Below, in pieces: positions 1 through 9,267 of a DNA stretch of 64,000 nt (positions are counted from its first letter, which is position 1; each line of letters starts with the position of its first letter). This DNA is from Sphingomonadaceae bacterium PASS1 (GTDB lineage: Bacteria > Pseudomonadota > Alphaproteobacteria > Sphingomonadales > Sphingomonadaceae), in NCBI GenBank assembly GCA_002255985.1, contig NKIR01000007.1, positions 62,001-126,000 on the forward strand, given 5' to 3'. The notes under the pieces are model-generated. The model ran no database searches, was not told the origin of the DNA, and was given only the letters and a program-made list of their open reading frames with translations. Made by a program: the position numbers and the translations under genes.

Positions 1-610
1 CATGCAGCATCGTGCTGTTTGATGATGGTATTTGCGCCGAACTGCATTGTATGCCTGCGGGCAGAAGCTCGTCGCCTGTCGCGACAATCGTTACATGCGG
101 CCAACGGCCAACCTGAACGGAGCCGTGGCCGGCCATAGCTGCCAGAGCGCAGGGTCCAGCCTCCAGCATAGTGCCTGTCGCGAGAACCGTATCGCCGGAT
201 GAAAAATCGCCACCCGCCGTGCGAATATGCATGCCCGGTGCAAGTGCATCCTTCGCCGTAGCCATCAGCGTGTCGCCGTCCCGCGAAGCATCTTCCTGGA
301 TTAAGGTGGCATCTGCGCCAGCGGGGACATGCGCACCCGTAAAGATGCGCACGGCTTGGTTATGTTCCAATACGCCCGCAAAGGGCCGCCCTGCGGCGCT
401 CTCGCCGATAACGTGCCAAGGCCCGGGAAACGCAGCAGATGATAAAGCGTATCCATCCATCGCGGAGAGATCAGCCGCAGGTTGTGTGCGTGTCGCACGG
501 AGCGCGCCATGCAGATAATGCCGCGCAGCCTTGGTGAGTTCCAGTTCGACAGACGGCAATGGCGAAGCCAGCGCCAATAATCTGGCCTGCGCTTCGGCGA
601 CCGAAATCAT
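1..610 (-). CDS. moeA: Molybdopterin molybdenumtransferase MoeA (3' part beyond the window)
   Basis: The reading frame starts with ATG at 610 and stays open to the window edge, giving the first 203 residues. MoeA inserts molybdate into adenylylated molybdopterin in the cytoplasm. The MDGYA motif is at residues 51-55 and ATGDEL at about 177-182, followed by the SN dipeptide of the linker and MoCF-like domain, so this covers the N-terminal half of a protein of roughly 400 residues. The ATG overlaps the moaC stop in an ATGA arrangement, so it is probably translated by coupling as the last visible gene of the ppiD-trp-moa unit. The C-terminal half is not visible. Confidence 0.95.
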   Translation of the reverse strand, partial: MISVAEAQARLLALASPLPSVELELTKAARHYLHGALRATRTQPAADLSAMDGYALSSAAFPGPWHVIGESAAGRPFAGVLEHNQAVRIFTGAHVPAGADATLIQEDASRDGDTLMATAKDALAPGMHIRTAGGDFSSGDTVLATGTMLEAGPCALAAMAGHGSVQVGRWPHVTIVATGDELLPAGIQCSSAQIPSSNSTMLH

Positions 611-1074
611 GCGTGCCAATCGCCCGATTTGCCGCCCGTTTTGGACAGCAATCGTATGTCGGAAATCACCATCGCCTTATCGAGCGCCTTGGCCATGTCG
701 TAAAACGTGAGCAAGGCAACCGACACAGCGGTCAAAGCCTCCATTTCGACACCCGTTGGACCATTTAAGCGCACACGCGCCTCTGCCCGGATGCCATGGT
801 CTTCAAATTCAAACGCGATGGCAATTTTGGACAGCATGAGCGGGTGGCAAAGCGGTATGAGCTCGCTCGTCTTTTTCGCGGCCATGATGCCGGCAATCCG
901 CGCGGTCCCAAGCACATCGCCTTTTTTGATATTGCCATCGCGCACAGCGTCAAGGGCTTCTGCGGACATAGTGATGCGTCCTTCAGCGATAGCCTCTCTG
1001 GCCGTATCGGCCTTGGCCGACACATCCACCATATGTGCGGAACCATCAGCACCCAGATGCGTGAGATCAGCCAT
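607..1074 (-). CDS. moaC: Cyclic pyranopterin monophosphate synthase MoaC
   Basis: This 155-residue protein is the usual MoaC length. MoaC converts the MoaA product (a 3',8-cyclo-GTP compound) to cyclic pyranopterin monophosphate in molybdenum cofactor synthesis. The [10 protein letters not shown] block lies around residues 70-79 and the KTGGKSGDW ending matches the C-terminal active-site loop of the family. Its ATG overlaps the trpC stop by 8 bases and its stop overlaps the moeA start by 4, so it is embedded in the tryptophan unit. No moaA is visible here; a MoaB-type protein lies at about 21 kb in another operon. Confidence 0.96.
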   Translation of the reverse strand: MADLTHLGADGSAHMVDVSAKADTAREAIAEGRITMSAEALDAVRDGNIKKGDVLGTARIAGIMAAKKTSELIPLCHPLMLSKIAIAFEFEDHGIRAEARVRLNGPTGVEMEALTAVSVALLTFYDMAKALDKAMVISDIRLLSKTGGKSGDWHA

Positions 1075-1849
1075 GTCCGGTCAATAACCTTTGAGTGGCA
1101 AGTTTAACATCGGCGTTACGCATGAGGCTTTCGCCGACGAGGAACGTGTTGACCCCAGATGTGGCCATGCGCTGGCAATCGGCATGCGTCGAAATGCCGC
1201 TTTCGCACACAAGCAATATGTCGGCAGGCACATATTTTGCCAGACGCTCGGTAGTCGCCAGATCGACGTCAAATGTCTTCAAATTGCGGTTGTTCACGCC
1301 GACCAATTTTGATTTCAGATGAGTGAGCGCGCGATCCAATTCGGCCTCATCATGCACTTCCACAAGGACATCCAACCCCTCGGCAAAAGCCGCATCTTCT
1401 ATTTCGACCATGGCAACATCGTCCAATGCCGCGACGATAATCAATATCGCATCACCGCCCATTTGGCGCGCCTCGGCGCACTGCCATGGATCGACCATGA
1501 AATCCTTTCGGATGACCGGCAGGTCGCAGGCGTTGCGCGCAGCGATGAGATAATCCTCATGCCCCTGAAAATACGGCGCGTCGGTTAATACGGACAGGCA
1601 AGCAGCGCCACCCGCCTGATAGGCCTTTGCATGTGCTGCAGGATCGAAATCTGCGCGGATCAGACCTTTTGACGGGCTGGCTTTTTTGATTTCCGCAATC
1701 AACGCAAAGCCAGATGCGCTTTTGGAACGCAGCGCCGCTTCGAAACCACGCGGCGGCGACGGGGCAGGCCAGTGCGACAAGCCCTTTGGCTTTCGTTCTG
1801 CGACTTCCGTGCGCTTGGTCGCGCATATTTCCGCAAGCTTGTCGGTCAT
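1067..1849 (-). CDS. trpC: Indole-3-glycerol phosphate synthase TrpC
   Basis: TrpC closes the ring of carboxyphenylamino-deoxyribulose phosphate to indole-3-glycerol phosphate in tryptophan synthesis. The protein is a single-domain beta/alpha barrel of 260 residues without a fused TrpF. The phosphate and catalytic block [15 protein letters not shown] near residues 48-62 and the late NNRNLKTF segment are characteristic. I place the start at the ATG at 1849, which shares one base with the trpD stop (TGATG), rather than at an upstream codon that would extend into trpD by five residues. It overlaps moaC by 8 bases downstream. Confidence 0.96.
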   Translation of the reverse strand: MTDKLAEICATKRTEVAERKPKGLSHWPAPSPPRGFEAALRSKSASGFALIAEIKKASPSKGLIRADFDPAAHAKAYQAGGAACLSVLTDAPYFQGHEDYLIAARNACDLPVIRKDFMVDPWQCAEARQMGGDAILIIVAALDDVAMVEIEDAAFAEGLDVLVEVHDEAELDRALTHLKSKLVGVNNRNLKTFDVDLATTERLAKYVPADILLVCESGISTHADCQRMATSGVNTFLVGESLMRNADVKLATQRLLTGHG

Positions 1850-2844
1850 CAATATTTCACCCAACAGTTCAGCAACGCATTGGCAAGACCCTTGTCGATT
1901 GCCTCTGCGGCCTCTTCAACGCCATCGGGCATGGTTTCAACTACGCCGGCGACCAACAAAGCTTCCGCGGCATTGAACAGAACGGCGTCGCGATAGGCGC
2001 CATGTTCGCCCAGCAACAACTTGCGTAACTCAGCCGCGTTATGCTGCGCATCGCCGCCGCGAATGGCGTCAACCGGATGCACAGGTAGGCCAGCGTCAGC
2101 GGCGGTGGTACGTTGGAAGCGAACACCTTCGGGTTCGACCACGGCGACTTCGTTGCCGCCGGCCAAGCTTAATTCGTCAAGACCTTCATCACCTGAAATG
2201 ATCCGCGAATGTTCGGTACCAAGGTGATGAAGTGCCTCAGCATAAACGGGGACATAGGCAGGGCGGGCAATGCCGATCAGCTGGCGTTTTACGCGTGCCG
2301 GGTTGGCAAGCGGGCCCATCAGATTGAAAATCGTGCGTTGACCAATGCGTTGGCGGATCGGCTGAATACGCTTCATCGCGGGATGATGGTTGGCTGCGAA
2401 CAAAAAGCAAATGCCTAAGTCTTTCAGCGTCTCTTGTGCCATGCGTCCGGCGCGTTCCATGTCGAGGCCGAGGGCTTCGAGCGTATCTGCCGCACCCGCC
2501 TTTGATGACGCCGCGCGATTGCCATGTTTCGCAACAGGAACCTCGCACGCTGCGACCACGATCGAAACTGCGGTAGAAACATTGAGTGTGTGATGTCCGT
2601 CACCACCCGTGCCACAAACATCAATTGCACCTTCGGGCGCATCAATGGGAATCAGCCGTTCGCGCATCGATTGCGCAGCGGCGGCAATTTCCACCATAGT
2701 CTCGCCGCGCGCGGTGAGTGCAACGAGGAACGCCTGAATTTCATCTTCAGAGGCGCGTGCATCAAGGATGTCCGCAAAAGCCTGTGCGGCCTCGTCATGG
2801 TCAAACAGATGCTGCGGGTCGGGCAGGGGACCGAAGGGGTTCAT
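1849..2844 (-). CDS. trpD: Anthranilate phosphoribosyltransferase TrpD
   Basis: This 331-residue enzyme joins anthranilate and PRPP to give phosphoribosyl-anthranilate. The PRPP-binding glycine loop CGTGGDG is seen near residues 82-88, followed by the [15 protein letters not shown] block that binds anthranilate and PRPP. The length is that of a stand-alone TrpD with no fused TrpG. The start overlaps the trpG stop in ATGA fashion and the stop shares a base with the trpC start, so trpG, trpD and trpC are likely co-translated. Confidence 0.97.
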   Translation of the reverse strand: MNPFGPLPDPQHLFDHDEAAQAFADILDARASEDEIQAFLVALTARGETMVEIAAAAQSMRERLIPIDAPEGAIDVCGTGGDGHHTLNVSTAVSIVVAACEVPVAKHGNRAASSKAGAADTLEALGLDMERAGRMAQETLKDLGICFLFAANHHPAMKRIQPIRQRIGQRTIFNLMGPLANPARVKRQLIGIARPAYVPVYAEALHHLGTEHSRIISGDEGLDELSLAGGNEVAVVEPEGVRFQRTTAADAGLPVHPVDAIRGGDAQHNAAELRKLLLGEHGAYRDAVLFNAAEALLVAGVVETMPDGVEEAAEAIDKGLANALLNCWVKY

Positions 2845-3425
2845 GCTCTTTCCTTCACTGCCATACCTGCAATGCGCATAAAATTGGCCAGCATCGCGTG
2901 CCCATGTTCGGTGGCGATGCTTTCGGGATGGAATTGAACGCTGTGGATTGGCAGCGTCGCGTGGCGAAAGCCCATGACATGACCGTCATCGCTCGTTGCA
3001 TTCACGACAAGGCTCGACGGCACGTTTTCGACGATAAGCGAATGATATCGCGTTGCCTGAAACGGAGACGGCAGGCCTTCAAACAATCCGCTGCCATCAT
3101 GTGTGACCGGCGATGTTTTGCCATGCATCAGTCCGCCGCGTGCAACGGTACCTCCGAAATGCTGGCCAATTGTTTGGTGGCCTAAGCAAACGCCCAGCAA
3201 AGGCGTTCCAGCCTCTGCGCAAGCCGCAACGAGCTCAAGGCTCACGCCCGCTTCATTCGGCGTTTTTGGCCCGGGTGATATGAGAAAGGCCTGCGCACCT
3301 GTCAACAGTGCCTGTCCGGCGGACATATCGTCATTGCGGACAACTTCGACCTCAGCGCCAAGCTCCATCAGATAATGGACGAGGTTCCAAGTGAAGCTGT
3401 CGTAATTGTCGATGACGAGGATCAT
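2841..3425 (-). CDS. trpG: Anthranilate synthase glutamine amidotransferase subunit TrpG
   Basis: This class I glutamine amidotransferase of 194 residues supplies ammonia to TrpE. The N-terminal VIDNYDSFTWNL segment and the nucleophile motif GVCLGHQ (Cys near residue 79) are present, and VQFHPES near residues 163-169 carries the catalytic His and Glu. A role shared with PabA for folate synthesis is common for this family and cannot be excluded. Its ATG overlaps the stop of the upstream SRPBCC membrane protein by four bases, so the inserted gene appears to be translationally coupled to it. Confidence 0.96.
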   Translation of the reverse strand: MILVIDNYDSFTWNLVHYLMELGAEVEVVRNDDMSAGQALLTGAQAFLISPGPKTPNEAGVSLELVAACAEAGTPLLGVCLGHQTIGQHFGGTVARGGLMHGKTSPVTHDGSGLFEGLPSPFQATRYHSLIVENVPSSLVVNATSDDGHVMGFRHATLPIHSVQFHPESIATEHGHAMLANFMRIAGMAVKERA

Positions 3426-4411
3426 TGGTTAAGCCCTACATCCGCCGAAACGCGGTCCTTTACGATTGCCAGTACATTGTCTTGAACATCGCCCAGCAAT
3501 CTTTCGCCCCACCATTGAAAATAGCCAACCAGCCTTACTCTCATGCGGTAGTGCGTTGTTAAAACCAGCCTCGTGCGATCTGGAGCAATCGGCTCAAGCC
3601 GATAGCTTCCCGATGCGATATTCAAAAACGGACCAGCGGGAGGGATATGCCGATCAGTATGTTCCTGAATCGACGTATCCGGAAAGGAAAAGGTCCAAAC
3701 CATCTCGCGGTTTGGGACAGCCGACTGCACCACTTCTTCAAATCGGGCGGATTTACCCCACACCGCTTTTCGCACGGTTCTGTCCACTTCGCGGGTAAGG
3801 ATTGCCTCAGTCGGTCGAGGAATGCCGACGATATCATGGGTAAAATTCGCCTTGCCTTCGTCCGCCCGAATATTTTGAATGCTGGCAAGATAAGGCCAAA
3901 TTTTTTCTGGAGACGCATCAATTTTAATTGAACGTTCCACGCTGGCATTGGTCCAATGGACTGGCCACACTTGATCCCAAATCATCAACAGCAGGGGGAG
4001 CAACAACCAGCTAGAAGCGTAAAATCTGTGCTGATATTGTTTGGTATGTCGCCGCCGTCTTCGGGCGTTCAGATACTGAACCAATCCGCCAGCTATAGCC
4101 GCAGGTATCCAGATCGGAATAACCAGCACAAGGCAGACCGCGCCTTCTTCAAAAGCCGCAACTGCAATACCCGTGATGGTTAGAAAAAATATTGTTGGCC
4201 AGAAGAAACAGCCCATGGGTGATCGTGATCCAGATGGGTCGACATATTGCGTGACCAGGCCACCCAGAGCCGCAGGAATAGCTAAGAGCGCGGTCAGCGT
4301 TGTAATCTGGGGGCTTTCTTCTGGGCCGTAAAACAGGAAGAGCATGGCCGCGATCAGAATACCAATCAGCGTAAGCGTCACACGCGTCCCAGATGTTTGC
4401 TCTACTGTCAT
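3422..4411 (-). CDS. Membrane protein with C-terminal SRPBCC (polyketide cyclase-like) domain, inside the trp operon
   Basis: Function unknown. From the ATG at 4411 the product has 329 residues. Hydrophobic segments at about residues 11-29, 36-52, 70-90, 95-113 and 138-150 suggest four or five membrane helices; an Arg-rich stretch (RRRRRH) precedes the last. The C-terminal half, from about residue 160, begins with VERSIKIDASPEKIWPYLASI, which looks like the first strand and helix of a START/SRPBCC ligand-binding fold. A TTG at 4435 is an alternative start, overlapping trpE. The gene starts 13 bases after trpE and ends with an ATGA overlap into trpG, which places it firmly in the operon. I do not know of a role for this domain in tryptophan synthesis. 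Confidence 0.85.
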   Translation of the reverse strand: MTVEQTSGTRVTLTLIGILIAAMLFLFYGPEESPQITTLTALLAIPAALGGLVTQYVDPSGSRSPMGCFFWPTIFFLTITGIAVAAFEEGAVCLVLVIPIWIPAAIAGGLVQYLNARRRRRHTKQYQHRFYASSWLLLPLLLMIWDQVWPVHWTNASVERSIKIDASPEKIWPYLASIQNIRADEGKANFTHDIVGIPRPTEAILTREVDRTVRKAVWGKSARFEEVVQSAVPNREMVWTFSFPDTSIQEHTDRHIPPAGPFLNIASGSYRLEPIAPDRTRLVLTTHYRMRVRLVGYFQWWGERLLGDVQDNVLAIVKDRVSADVGLNQ

Positions 4412-4424
4412 GACCGCACAGCTC

Positions 4425-5900
4425 TCATTGACCAAATCCCGCCTCGCCAGCGACCCTTACCGCCTCACGCGCAGCGGCAATGAGCGCGCCAGCCTTTGCC
4501 TCACACTCACGCTGCTCATATTCCGGATTGCTGTCGGCAACGATGCCGGCACCAGCCTGAACATGCATCATGCCGTCTTTAATAACGGCGGTACGCAAAA
4601 CGATGCAGCTGTCCATATCGCCATTGGGTGAAAAATAGCCGACACCGCCGGCATAGGCCCCACGGGTTTCTGGTTCGAGTTCGGCAATAATTTCGCAGGC
4701 CCGGACTTTGGGAGCACCGCTGACGGTGCCTGCCGGAAAGCCTGCAAACAAAGCGTCGATAGCGTCCTTATCGTCTGCCAGCTCTCCAACAACATTGGAT
4801 ACGATATGCATCACATGGCTGTAAAATTCGACCATATAGCTGTCGGTTACGGTGACGCTGCCGCCCTTTGTCACGCGGCCAACATCGTTTCTGCCCAAGT
4901 CCAGCAGCATCAGATGCTCCGCGCGTTCCTTGGGATCAGCCAATAATGAGGCACGGTTTTCAGCGTCTTCGATGCTGCTCTTCCCGCGCGGGCGCGTTCC
5001 GGCAATCGGTCTGATTGTCACTTCGCCGCCGCGCACGCGAACCAATATCTCCGGGCTCGAACCGATCAGCGCAAAGCCGGGTAGATCAATGAAGTAGAGA
5101 AAAGGCGAAGGATTAATCCGGCGCAATGCGCGGTACAAATGTACAGGCGGCAGATCAAACGGTGCAGTGAAGCGCTGCGCAAGCACGACCTGAAATATAT
5201 CGCCTGCCTCAATATAGTCTTTGGCGGACGCAACCATCTGGGCATAGCGGCCCTCGGGCAATATGGGCGTGAGCTTGAGTTCGCGTTGTTCGGACACTGA
5301 CACCGCGCCGGTCAATGGCACATGACTTGTGTCTAGCAGCCGCTCTGTCTCATCGAGGCGCTCATTCGCCAATGCCACTGCCTGTGCATCATTTAGACCT
5401 GTCCAAACTGGCGACACGAGGAACATTTCGTCTTTAAGGCGGTCGAACACCAATATGACAGTTGGACGGACGAACAGCATGTCAGGCAACTCAAGTGCCG
5501 ATTGCGGTGCGCGTGGAAGTTTTTCAACTAGACCGATTGTCTCGTAACCAAAATAGCCAACCAAGCAGGCGAGGGCGGGTGGCAGCTCTTCGGGAACATC
5601 CATGCGGCAGTCTGCGGCGAGCGCGCGTAAAGCATCCAATGATGGCACAGGGCAAGGCGCAAAAGCGTCCCTGTTGGTCATCCACTGACGGTTGATTTCG
5701 GCTTTATCGCGAGCTGCCCGAAACACCAGATCGGGTGCGATACCAATAAGGCTATGCCGTCCGCGCGTTTCGCCGCCTTCGACGGATTCCAGAATGAAAT
5801 CACCGCGCTCCGCTACAAACAGCTTTAGCGCCGCTGACACCGGCGTTTCGGTATCAGCGATGCGCTTACGCCAAATGAGTTCCGGTTTAGTTGCCGTCAC
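4425..5900 (-). CDS. trpE: Anthranilate synthase component I TrpE
   Basis: TrpE converts chorismate to anthranilate using ammonia from TrpG. The 491-residue protein has the N-terminal ILES element near residues 36-39, the region that binds tryptophan in feedback-sensitive enzymes, and the chorismate-binding blocks PIAGTRPRG, LGRNDVGRV and TVSGAPKVRA in the C-terminal half. The start is GTG at 5900, which lies inside the 3' end of the chaperone gene (14-base overlap). Alternative downstream starts would remove conserved N-terminal sequence. With trpG, trpD and trpC it forms the first part of the pathway; trpF, trpB and trpA are not in the window. Confidence 0.96.
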   Translation of the reverse strand: MTATKPELIWRKRIADTETPVSAALKLFVAERGDFILESVEGGETRGRHSLIGIAPDLVFRAARDKAEINRQWMTNRDAFAPCPVPSLDALRALAADCRMDVPEELPPALACLVGYFGYETIGLVEKLPRAPQSALELPDMLFVRPTVILVFDRLKDEMFLVSPVWTGLNDAQAVALANERLDETERLLDTSHVPLTGAVSVSEQRELKLTPILPEGRYAQMVASAKDYIEAGDIFQVVLAQRFTAPFDLPPVHLYRALRRINPSPFLYFIDLPGFALIGSSPEILVRVRGGEVTIRPIAGTRPRGKSSIEDAENRASLLADPKERAEHLMLLDLGRNDVGRVTKGGSVTVTDSYMVEFYSHVMHIVSNVVGELADDKDAIDALFAGFPAGTVSGAPKVRACEIIAELEPETRGAYAGGVGYFSPNGDMDSCIVLRTAVIKDGMMHVQAGAGIVADSNPEYEQRECEAKAGALIAAAREAVRVAGEAGFGQ

Positions 5901-7827
5901 GGTTGGTTAGGCGAGCGCGCACTTCTGCGATCCCGTCTTTATTCTTTTCGACACCGGCATCTTTTGATGCCGCGACGACCAACTGCGCAGCATATTCCTG
6001 CTGCAATATACCTGAAAGCTCTTGCTTGCGGGCACGCAGGAGGTCGGCATTGCCGCTGGCGTTGCCCTTGATGACGTCAGTCAGGTACACAACATACCAT
6101 CCGCGGTCGCCGCCAGCCTGTATGATTTTAGCTGTGCCTTTTTTCATGGCAAACATGAGCGCCAATGGTGGCGGCACTTGCTTACCCTCGCGATAGAGGT
6201 CTGCACGTGTACCCGTGAGACTTTCAATCTGCGCCCCCTGAACATTGGCGGCGGCGAGAGCAGCTTGCAGCGGTTGGCCGGTATCCACCAGCTTGCGCAA
6301 ACGGTCGGCAGCGGCGCGAGCGCCCTTTGCGCCTTCGGAAAACGCCCATTGTTGCTGAACCAAAGCCCGGACATCGCCAAGCGGTGGCGGCGCAGCCTCA
6401 TCATAATCAGCAACTGCGATCATCGCAAATTTCTCGCCGGGTACCAACTCGATCAACTGCGCTTCACCGCTGGTTTCCATTTGAAATGCTGCGGGCAAGA
6501 TGGCTTGCATTTCTGGAATAGGCTTATATGCCGGGTTGGAGATATCCTGACCTGTCGCCAGCAATTTTGGCGAGGTATTGACGGACAAGCCGTTTTGCTT
6601 CGCAATGTCAGATATCGTTCCACCGTCGGCGAATGCATCTTCGATTTCCGATGTCATCTCGGTCAGCATTTCTTCGCTGCGCGTTTGCAATAATTCTTTT
6701 TCAATTTCCGCCCGGGCAGCCGCAAGTGACTTTGCAACGACATTATTCACGCTATCCACGCGTACCACGGTCCAACCCAGCTTGCCGCGGGCTGGCTTTG
6801 CCAATGTACCCTGCTTTGCGGCGAAGACTGCGTCGGCAACCGCTGCGGTGGCAGTGCTGGCAAGGTTGCTTTTGGTGACGTTGGTTGTTGTCGTTACGGA
6901 GAGCCCCAAGCCATTGGCAACGTCGGCCAATGACTTGCCCGCCGCTACCTGGCTAATGACCGACTTTGCAGCAGCTTCAGTTGGTACAATTACCTGACTG
7001 ATGTTGCGGCTTTCCGATGCGGCAAACTTTGCGGCATTGGCTTTGTAATATGCCGCGATGGCCGCTTCTGTCGGTTTTGCACGGCCTGCAATGATAGACT
7101 TGTCAAAAATCGCATAGCTAATTGCGCGTTTTTCAGGGATCGTGAATTTGACCGCGTTATCCGAATAGAATTTGGCAAGTACGGCAGTGCTTGGAGGCGA
7201 CTTGGGCAGAAACGCAGCAGCTGGAATTGACGCGATTTGCCCTGCACGCTGTTCAAGCAACAAAGATGCATAAGGCAGAACCATCCCATCGGGCGCTGGC
7301 GGTCCGCTTGCAGCCGTCGGCAAGATTTGTTGCGCAAACAAATTCTGCGTTAGATCGTCGCGGATGGCTTTTTCACTTACACCAATTTGTTGGGCAAAAG
7401 CGCGAAAGGCATCTGCGCTAAACTTACCATCAAGCCCCATGGAACCAGGTATTTTGCGAATTTCGGAGTCCACGAGACGCTTGCTCACGGCGACACCATA
7501 TTCTTCACCAAACACAGTAATGGCGTAACGGTTGATCAGCTGCTCCACCGTTGAATCCAACCCGCCGCTTTCCACAAAACCCGCCATATTCAGCGTTGGG
7601 TTATTCTGACGTTCCGATTTTAAGCGGTTATCGAGCGCATCGTTAAGTTCACCCAATGTGATGTTCCGGTCACCCACACGTGCAACGTTACCGCCGCTCA
7701 AACCTCCAAAGTTGCCCGATCCAGACACATCGCCAAGCGCGAAGGCTATCGCAATAATGCCGATAAACAGCAAAGCGAAAAGTGCACCAAATTTGGAGTT
7801 AATGAGCGAACGAATAGAGCTAATCAT
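5887..7827 (-). CDS. PpiD/SurA-type peptidylprolyl isomerase, inner-membrane anchored
   Basis: The 646-residue product has a short cytoplasmic N terminus, one hydrophobic anchor at about residues 13-31 (FGALFALLFIGIIAIAFAL), a SurA-like N-terminal helical region, then parvulin-like segments. This is the PpiD layout: a periplasmic chaperone for proteins leaving SecYEG. I chose the ATG at 7827 because CAGGAAATTG precedes it and because the frame upstream encodes no conserved sequence. The parvulin domain (around residues 240-350) is divergent, so isomerase activity is uncertain. It is the first gene of the trp-moa unit and is divergent from tpiA. Confidence 0.92.
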   Translation of the reverse strand: MISSIRSLINSKFGALFALLFIGIIAIAFALGDVSGSGNFGGLSGGNVARVGDRNITLGELNDALDNRLKSERQNNPTLNMAGFVESGGLDSTVEQLINRYAITVFGEEYGVAVSKRLVDSEIRKIPGSMGLDGKFSADAFRAFAQQIGVSEKAIRDDLTQNLFAQQILPTAASGPPAPDGMVLPYASLLLEQRAGQIASIPAAAFLPKSPPSTAVLAKFYSDNAVKFTIPEKRAISYAIFDKSIIAGRAKPTEAAIAAYYKANAAKFAASESRNISQVIVPTEAAAKSVISQVAAGKSLADVANGLGLSVTTTTNVTKSNLASTATAAVADAVFAAKQGTLAKPARGKLGWTVVRVDSVNNVVAKSLAAARAEIEKELLQTRSEEMLTEMTSEIEDAFADGGTISDIAKQNGLSVNTSPKLLATGQDISNPAYKPIPEMQAILPAAFQMETSGEAQLIELVPGEKFAMIAVADYDEAAPPPLGDVRALVQQQWAFSEGAKGARAAADRLRKLVDTGQPLQAALAAANVQGAQIESLTGTRADLYREGKQVPPPLALMFAMKKGTAKIIQAGGDRGWYVVYLTDVIKGNASGNADLLRARKQELSGILQQEYAAQLVVAASKDAGVEKNKDGIAEVRARLTNRDGN

Positions 7828-7981
7828 GAATTGCAATTTCCTGATATCACGGACGGGGCCGATTGTTGCGTGTCGCTTTAGGCGGCAAGGCTTTGGCAAT
7901 CAAGGGATAGACTTGCTCCGATTGTCAAAACCGTGCCAGAGCCTGAGCAAGATTCGCAAACCCCACAGATAGGATAATGGC
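7828..7981. promoter_or_regulatory. Divergent promoter region between the PpiD gene and tpiA
   Basis: This 154-base gap must hold the promoters for the minus-strand ppiD-trp-moa unit and the plus-strand tpiA. On the minus strand a perfect TTGACA hexamer lies at 7928-7923, but no well-spaced -10 element follows it clearly, so the promoter is only a candidate. AGGATAATGGC just before 7982 is the tpiA ribosome binding site. I saw no leader peptide with consecutive Trp codons and no attenuator hairpin here. Confidence 0.45.
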
Positions 7982-8728
7982 ATGCGCAAGTTGGTTGTCG
8001 GAAATTGGAAGATGAATGGCGTGACAAGCGATTTAGCCGAAATTGCCGCGATCGCAGAAAAATCTTTGAACTATCCAGCCGTCGAATCCGCATTATGTTT
8101 GCCAGCGACACTCATCAGCAGTGCGTGCGATAATGCACATGACTTCCCTATCGGCGGGCAGGACTGCCACATGCAGCCATCAGGTGCGCATACCGGATGC
8201 GTGTCGGCGGATATGCTGGTCGATGCGGGGGCGTCTTTGACAATTGTCGGGCACAGCGAACGCCGCGTCGCCCAGCATGAGCAGGATTTCGACGTGCTGG
8301 CAAAGGCGGAAGCCGCGAGCAACGCGGGGCTTAAAGTCATCGTCTGCGTTGGGGAAACACTGGCTGAGCGGGACGCAGGCAACGCGCTAAATATTGTTTT
8401 GGGACAGGTTGCAGGTTCATTACCCGAGAACATATCTGGCGACTGGTTGAGTGTGGCTTACGAGCCCGTCTGGGCCATTGGCACGGGGCGCATTCCAGAA
8501 ATGTCGGATGTACGAGAAATGCACGGAGCCATTCGTTCAGCCCTGGTCGATCGGTACGGGTTGGTCGGGAATGGGGTTCGCATTCTATATGGCGGATCCA
8601 TGAACGGAGATAATGCGGCCGAGCTTTTGGCAGTCGAAAATGTCGATGGCGGGTTGATTGGCGGCGCAAGTTTGACTTGTGCGAAATTCGAACCCATTTT
8701 GGCGGCAGCGCAAGCTTTCGGCGAATAG
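7982..8728 (+). CDS. tpiA: Triosephosphate isomerase
   Basis: This 248-residue protein interconverts dihydroxyacetone phosphate and glyceraldehyde 3-phosphate. The catalytic Lys lies in GNWKMNG near residues 7-13, the catalytic His in VGHSERR near residue 93, the catalytic Glu in AYEPVWAIGTG near residue 165, and the phosphate loop in GGSM near residues 206-209. AGGATAATGGC precedes the ATG. It leads tpiA-secG-pyrG, an order common in alphaproteobacteria. Confidence 0.98.
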   Translation: MRKLVVGNWKMNGVTSDLAEIAAIAEKSLNYPAVESALCLPATLISSACDNAHDFPIGGQDCHMQPSGAHTGCVSADMLVDAGASLTIVGHSERRVAQHEQDFDVLAKAEAASNAGLKVIVCVGETLAERDAGNALNIVLGQVAGSLPENISGDWLSVAYEPVWAIGTGRIPEMSDVREMHGAIRSALVDRYGLVGNGVRILYGGSMNGDNAAELLAVENVDGGLIGGASLTCAKFEPILAAAQAFGE

Positions 8729-8806
8729 CATTGAAGAACAGCTATGCGCTCGCTATGTGGGCGCAACAACCGGCATCCTATTGCCTTTAATTATTCGGAA
8801 TTCATC

Positions 8807-9166
8807 ATGGGCATTTTCCATTTTCTTATCGTCGTTCAGGCTATTATCGCAGCCTCGCTTGTTGGCGTCATCTTGATGCAGCGTTCTGAAGGCGGCGGCT
8901 TGGGAATGGGCGGAAGCCCATCTGGATTGATGTCGGCACGTGGCGCAGCGGACTTTCTGACGCGTATGACAACCATTTTGGCAACCTTGTTCATCTTGCT
9001 TTCGATTTCATTGGCATTCGTCGCCGCGCAAAAAGGTGGCACGGGCGAAATCGATAACAGCCTTCAACGTACCGAAGTGCCCGCGACTCAGACTGCACCT
9101 GCGCCGGCTGGACCGGCAGCACCAGCTTCGACAGCACCCGCAACTGAAGTTCCGCTCGACAAGTAA
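8807..9166 (+). CDS. secG: Preprotein translocase subunit SecG
   Basis: SecG is the small accessory subunit of the SecYEG channel. The 119-residue product has two membrane helices (about residues 3-24 and 50-72) joined by the conserved QRSEGGGLGMGG loop, and a C-terminal Pro/Ala/Thr-rich tail (PAPAGPAAPAS) typical of alphaproteobacterial forms. I chose the ATG at 8807 because translation from further upstream adds 21 residues with no SecG character. A run of seven A, CG and six T at 9179-9193 follows the gene. Confidence 0.95.
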   Translation: MGIFHFLIVVQAIIAASLVGVILMQRSEGGGLGMGGSPSGLMSARGAADFLTRMTTILATLFILLSISLAFVAAQKGGTGEIDNSLQRTEVPATQTAPAPAGPAAPASTAPATEVPLDK

Positions 9167-9267
9167 TCGCTTCGATACAAAAAAACGTTTTTTACACAGG
9201 TTATTTTTCGGTGAACGGATTCGTTCGCTTGTGTTTTGCCCCAAACGTGTCTTAAGCCTTTTCTCCC

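Noticed and set aside
9179-9193. A7-CG-T6 palindrome after secG
   Set aside because: It looks like a terminator tract, but a hairpin of A-T pairs with no loop is not stable and pyrG follows in the same direction, so termination would break a conserved operon. Kept only as sequence note.
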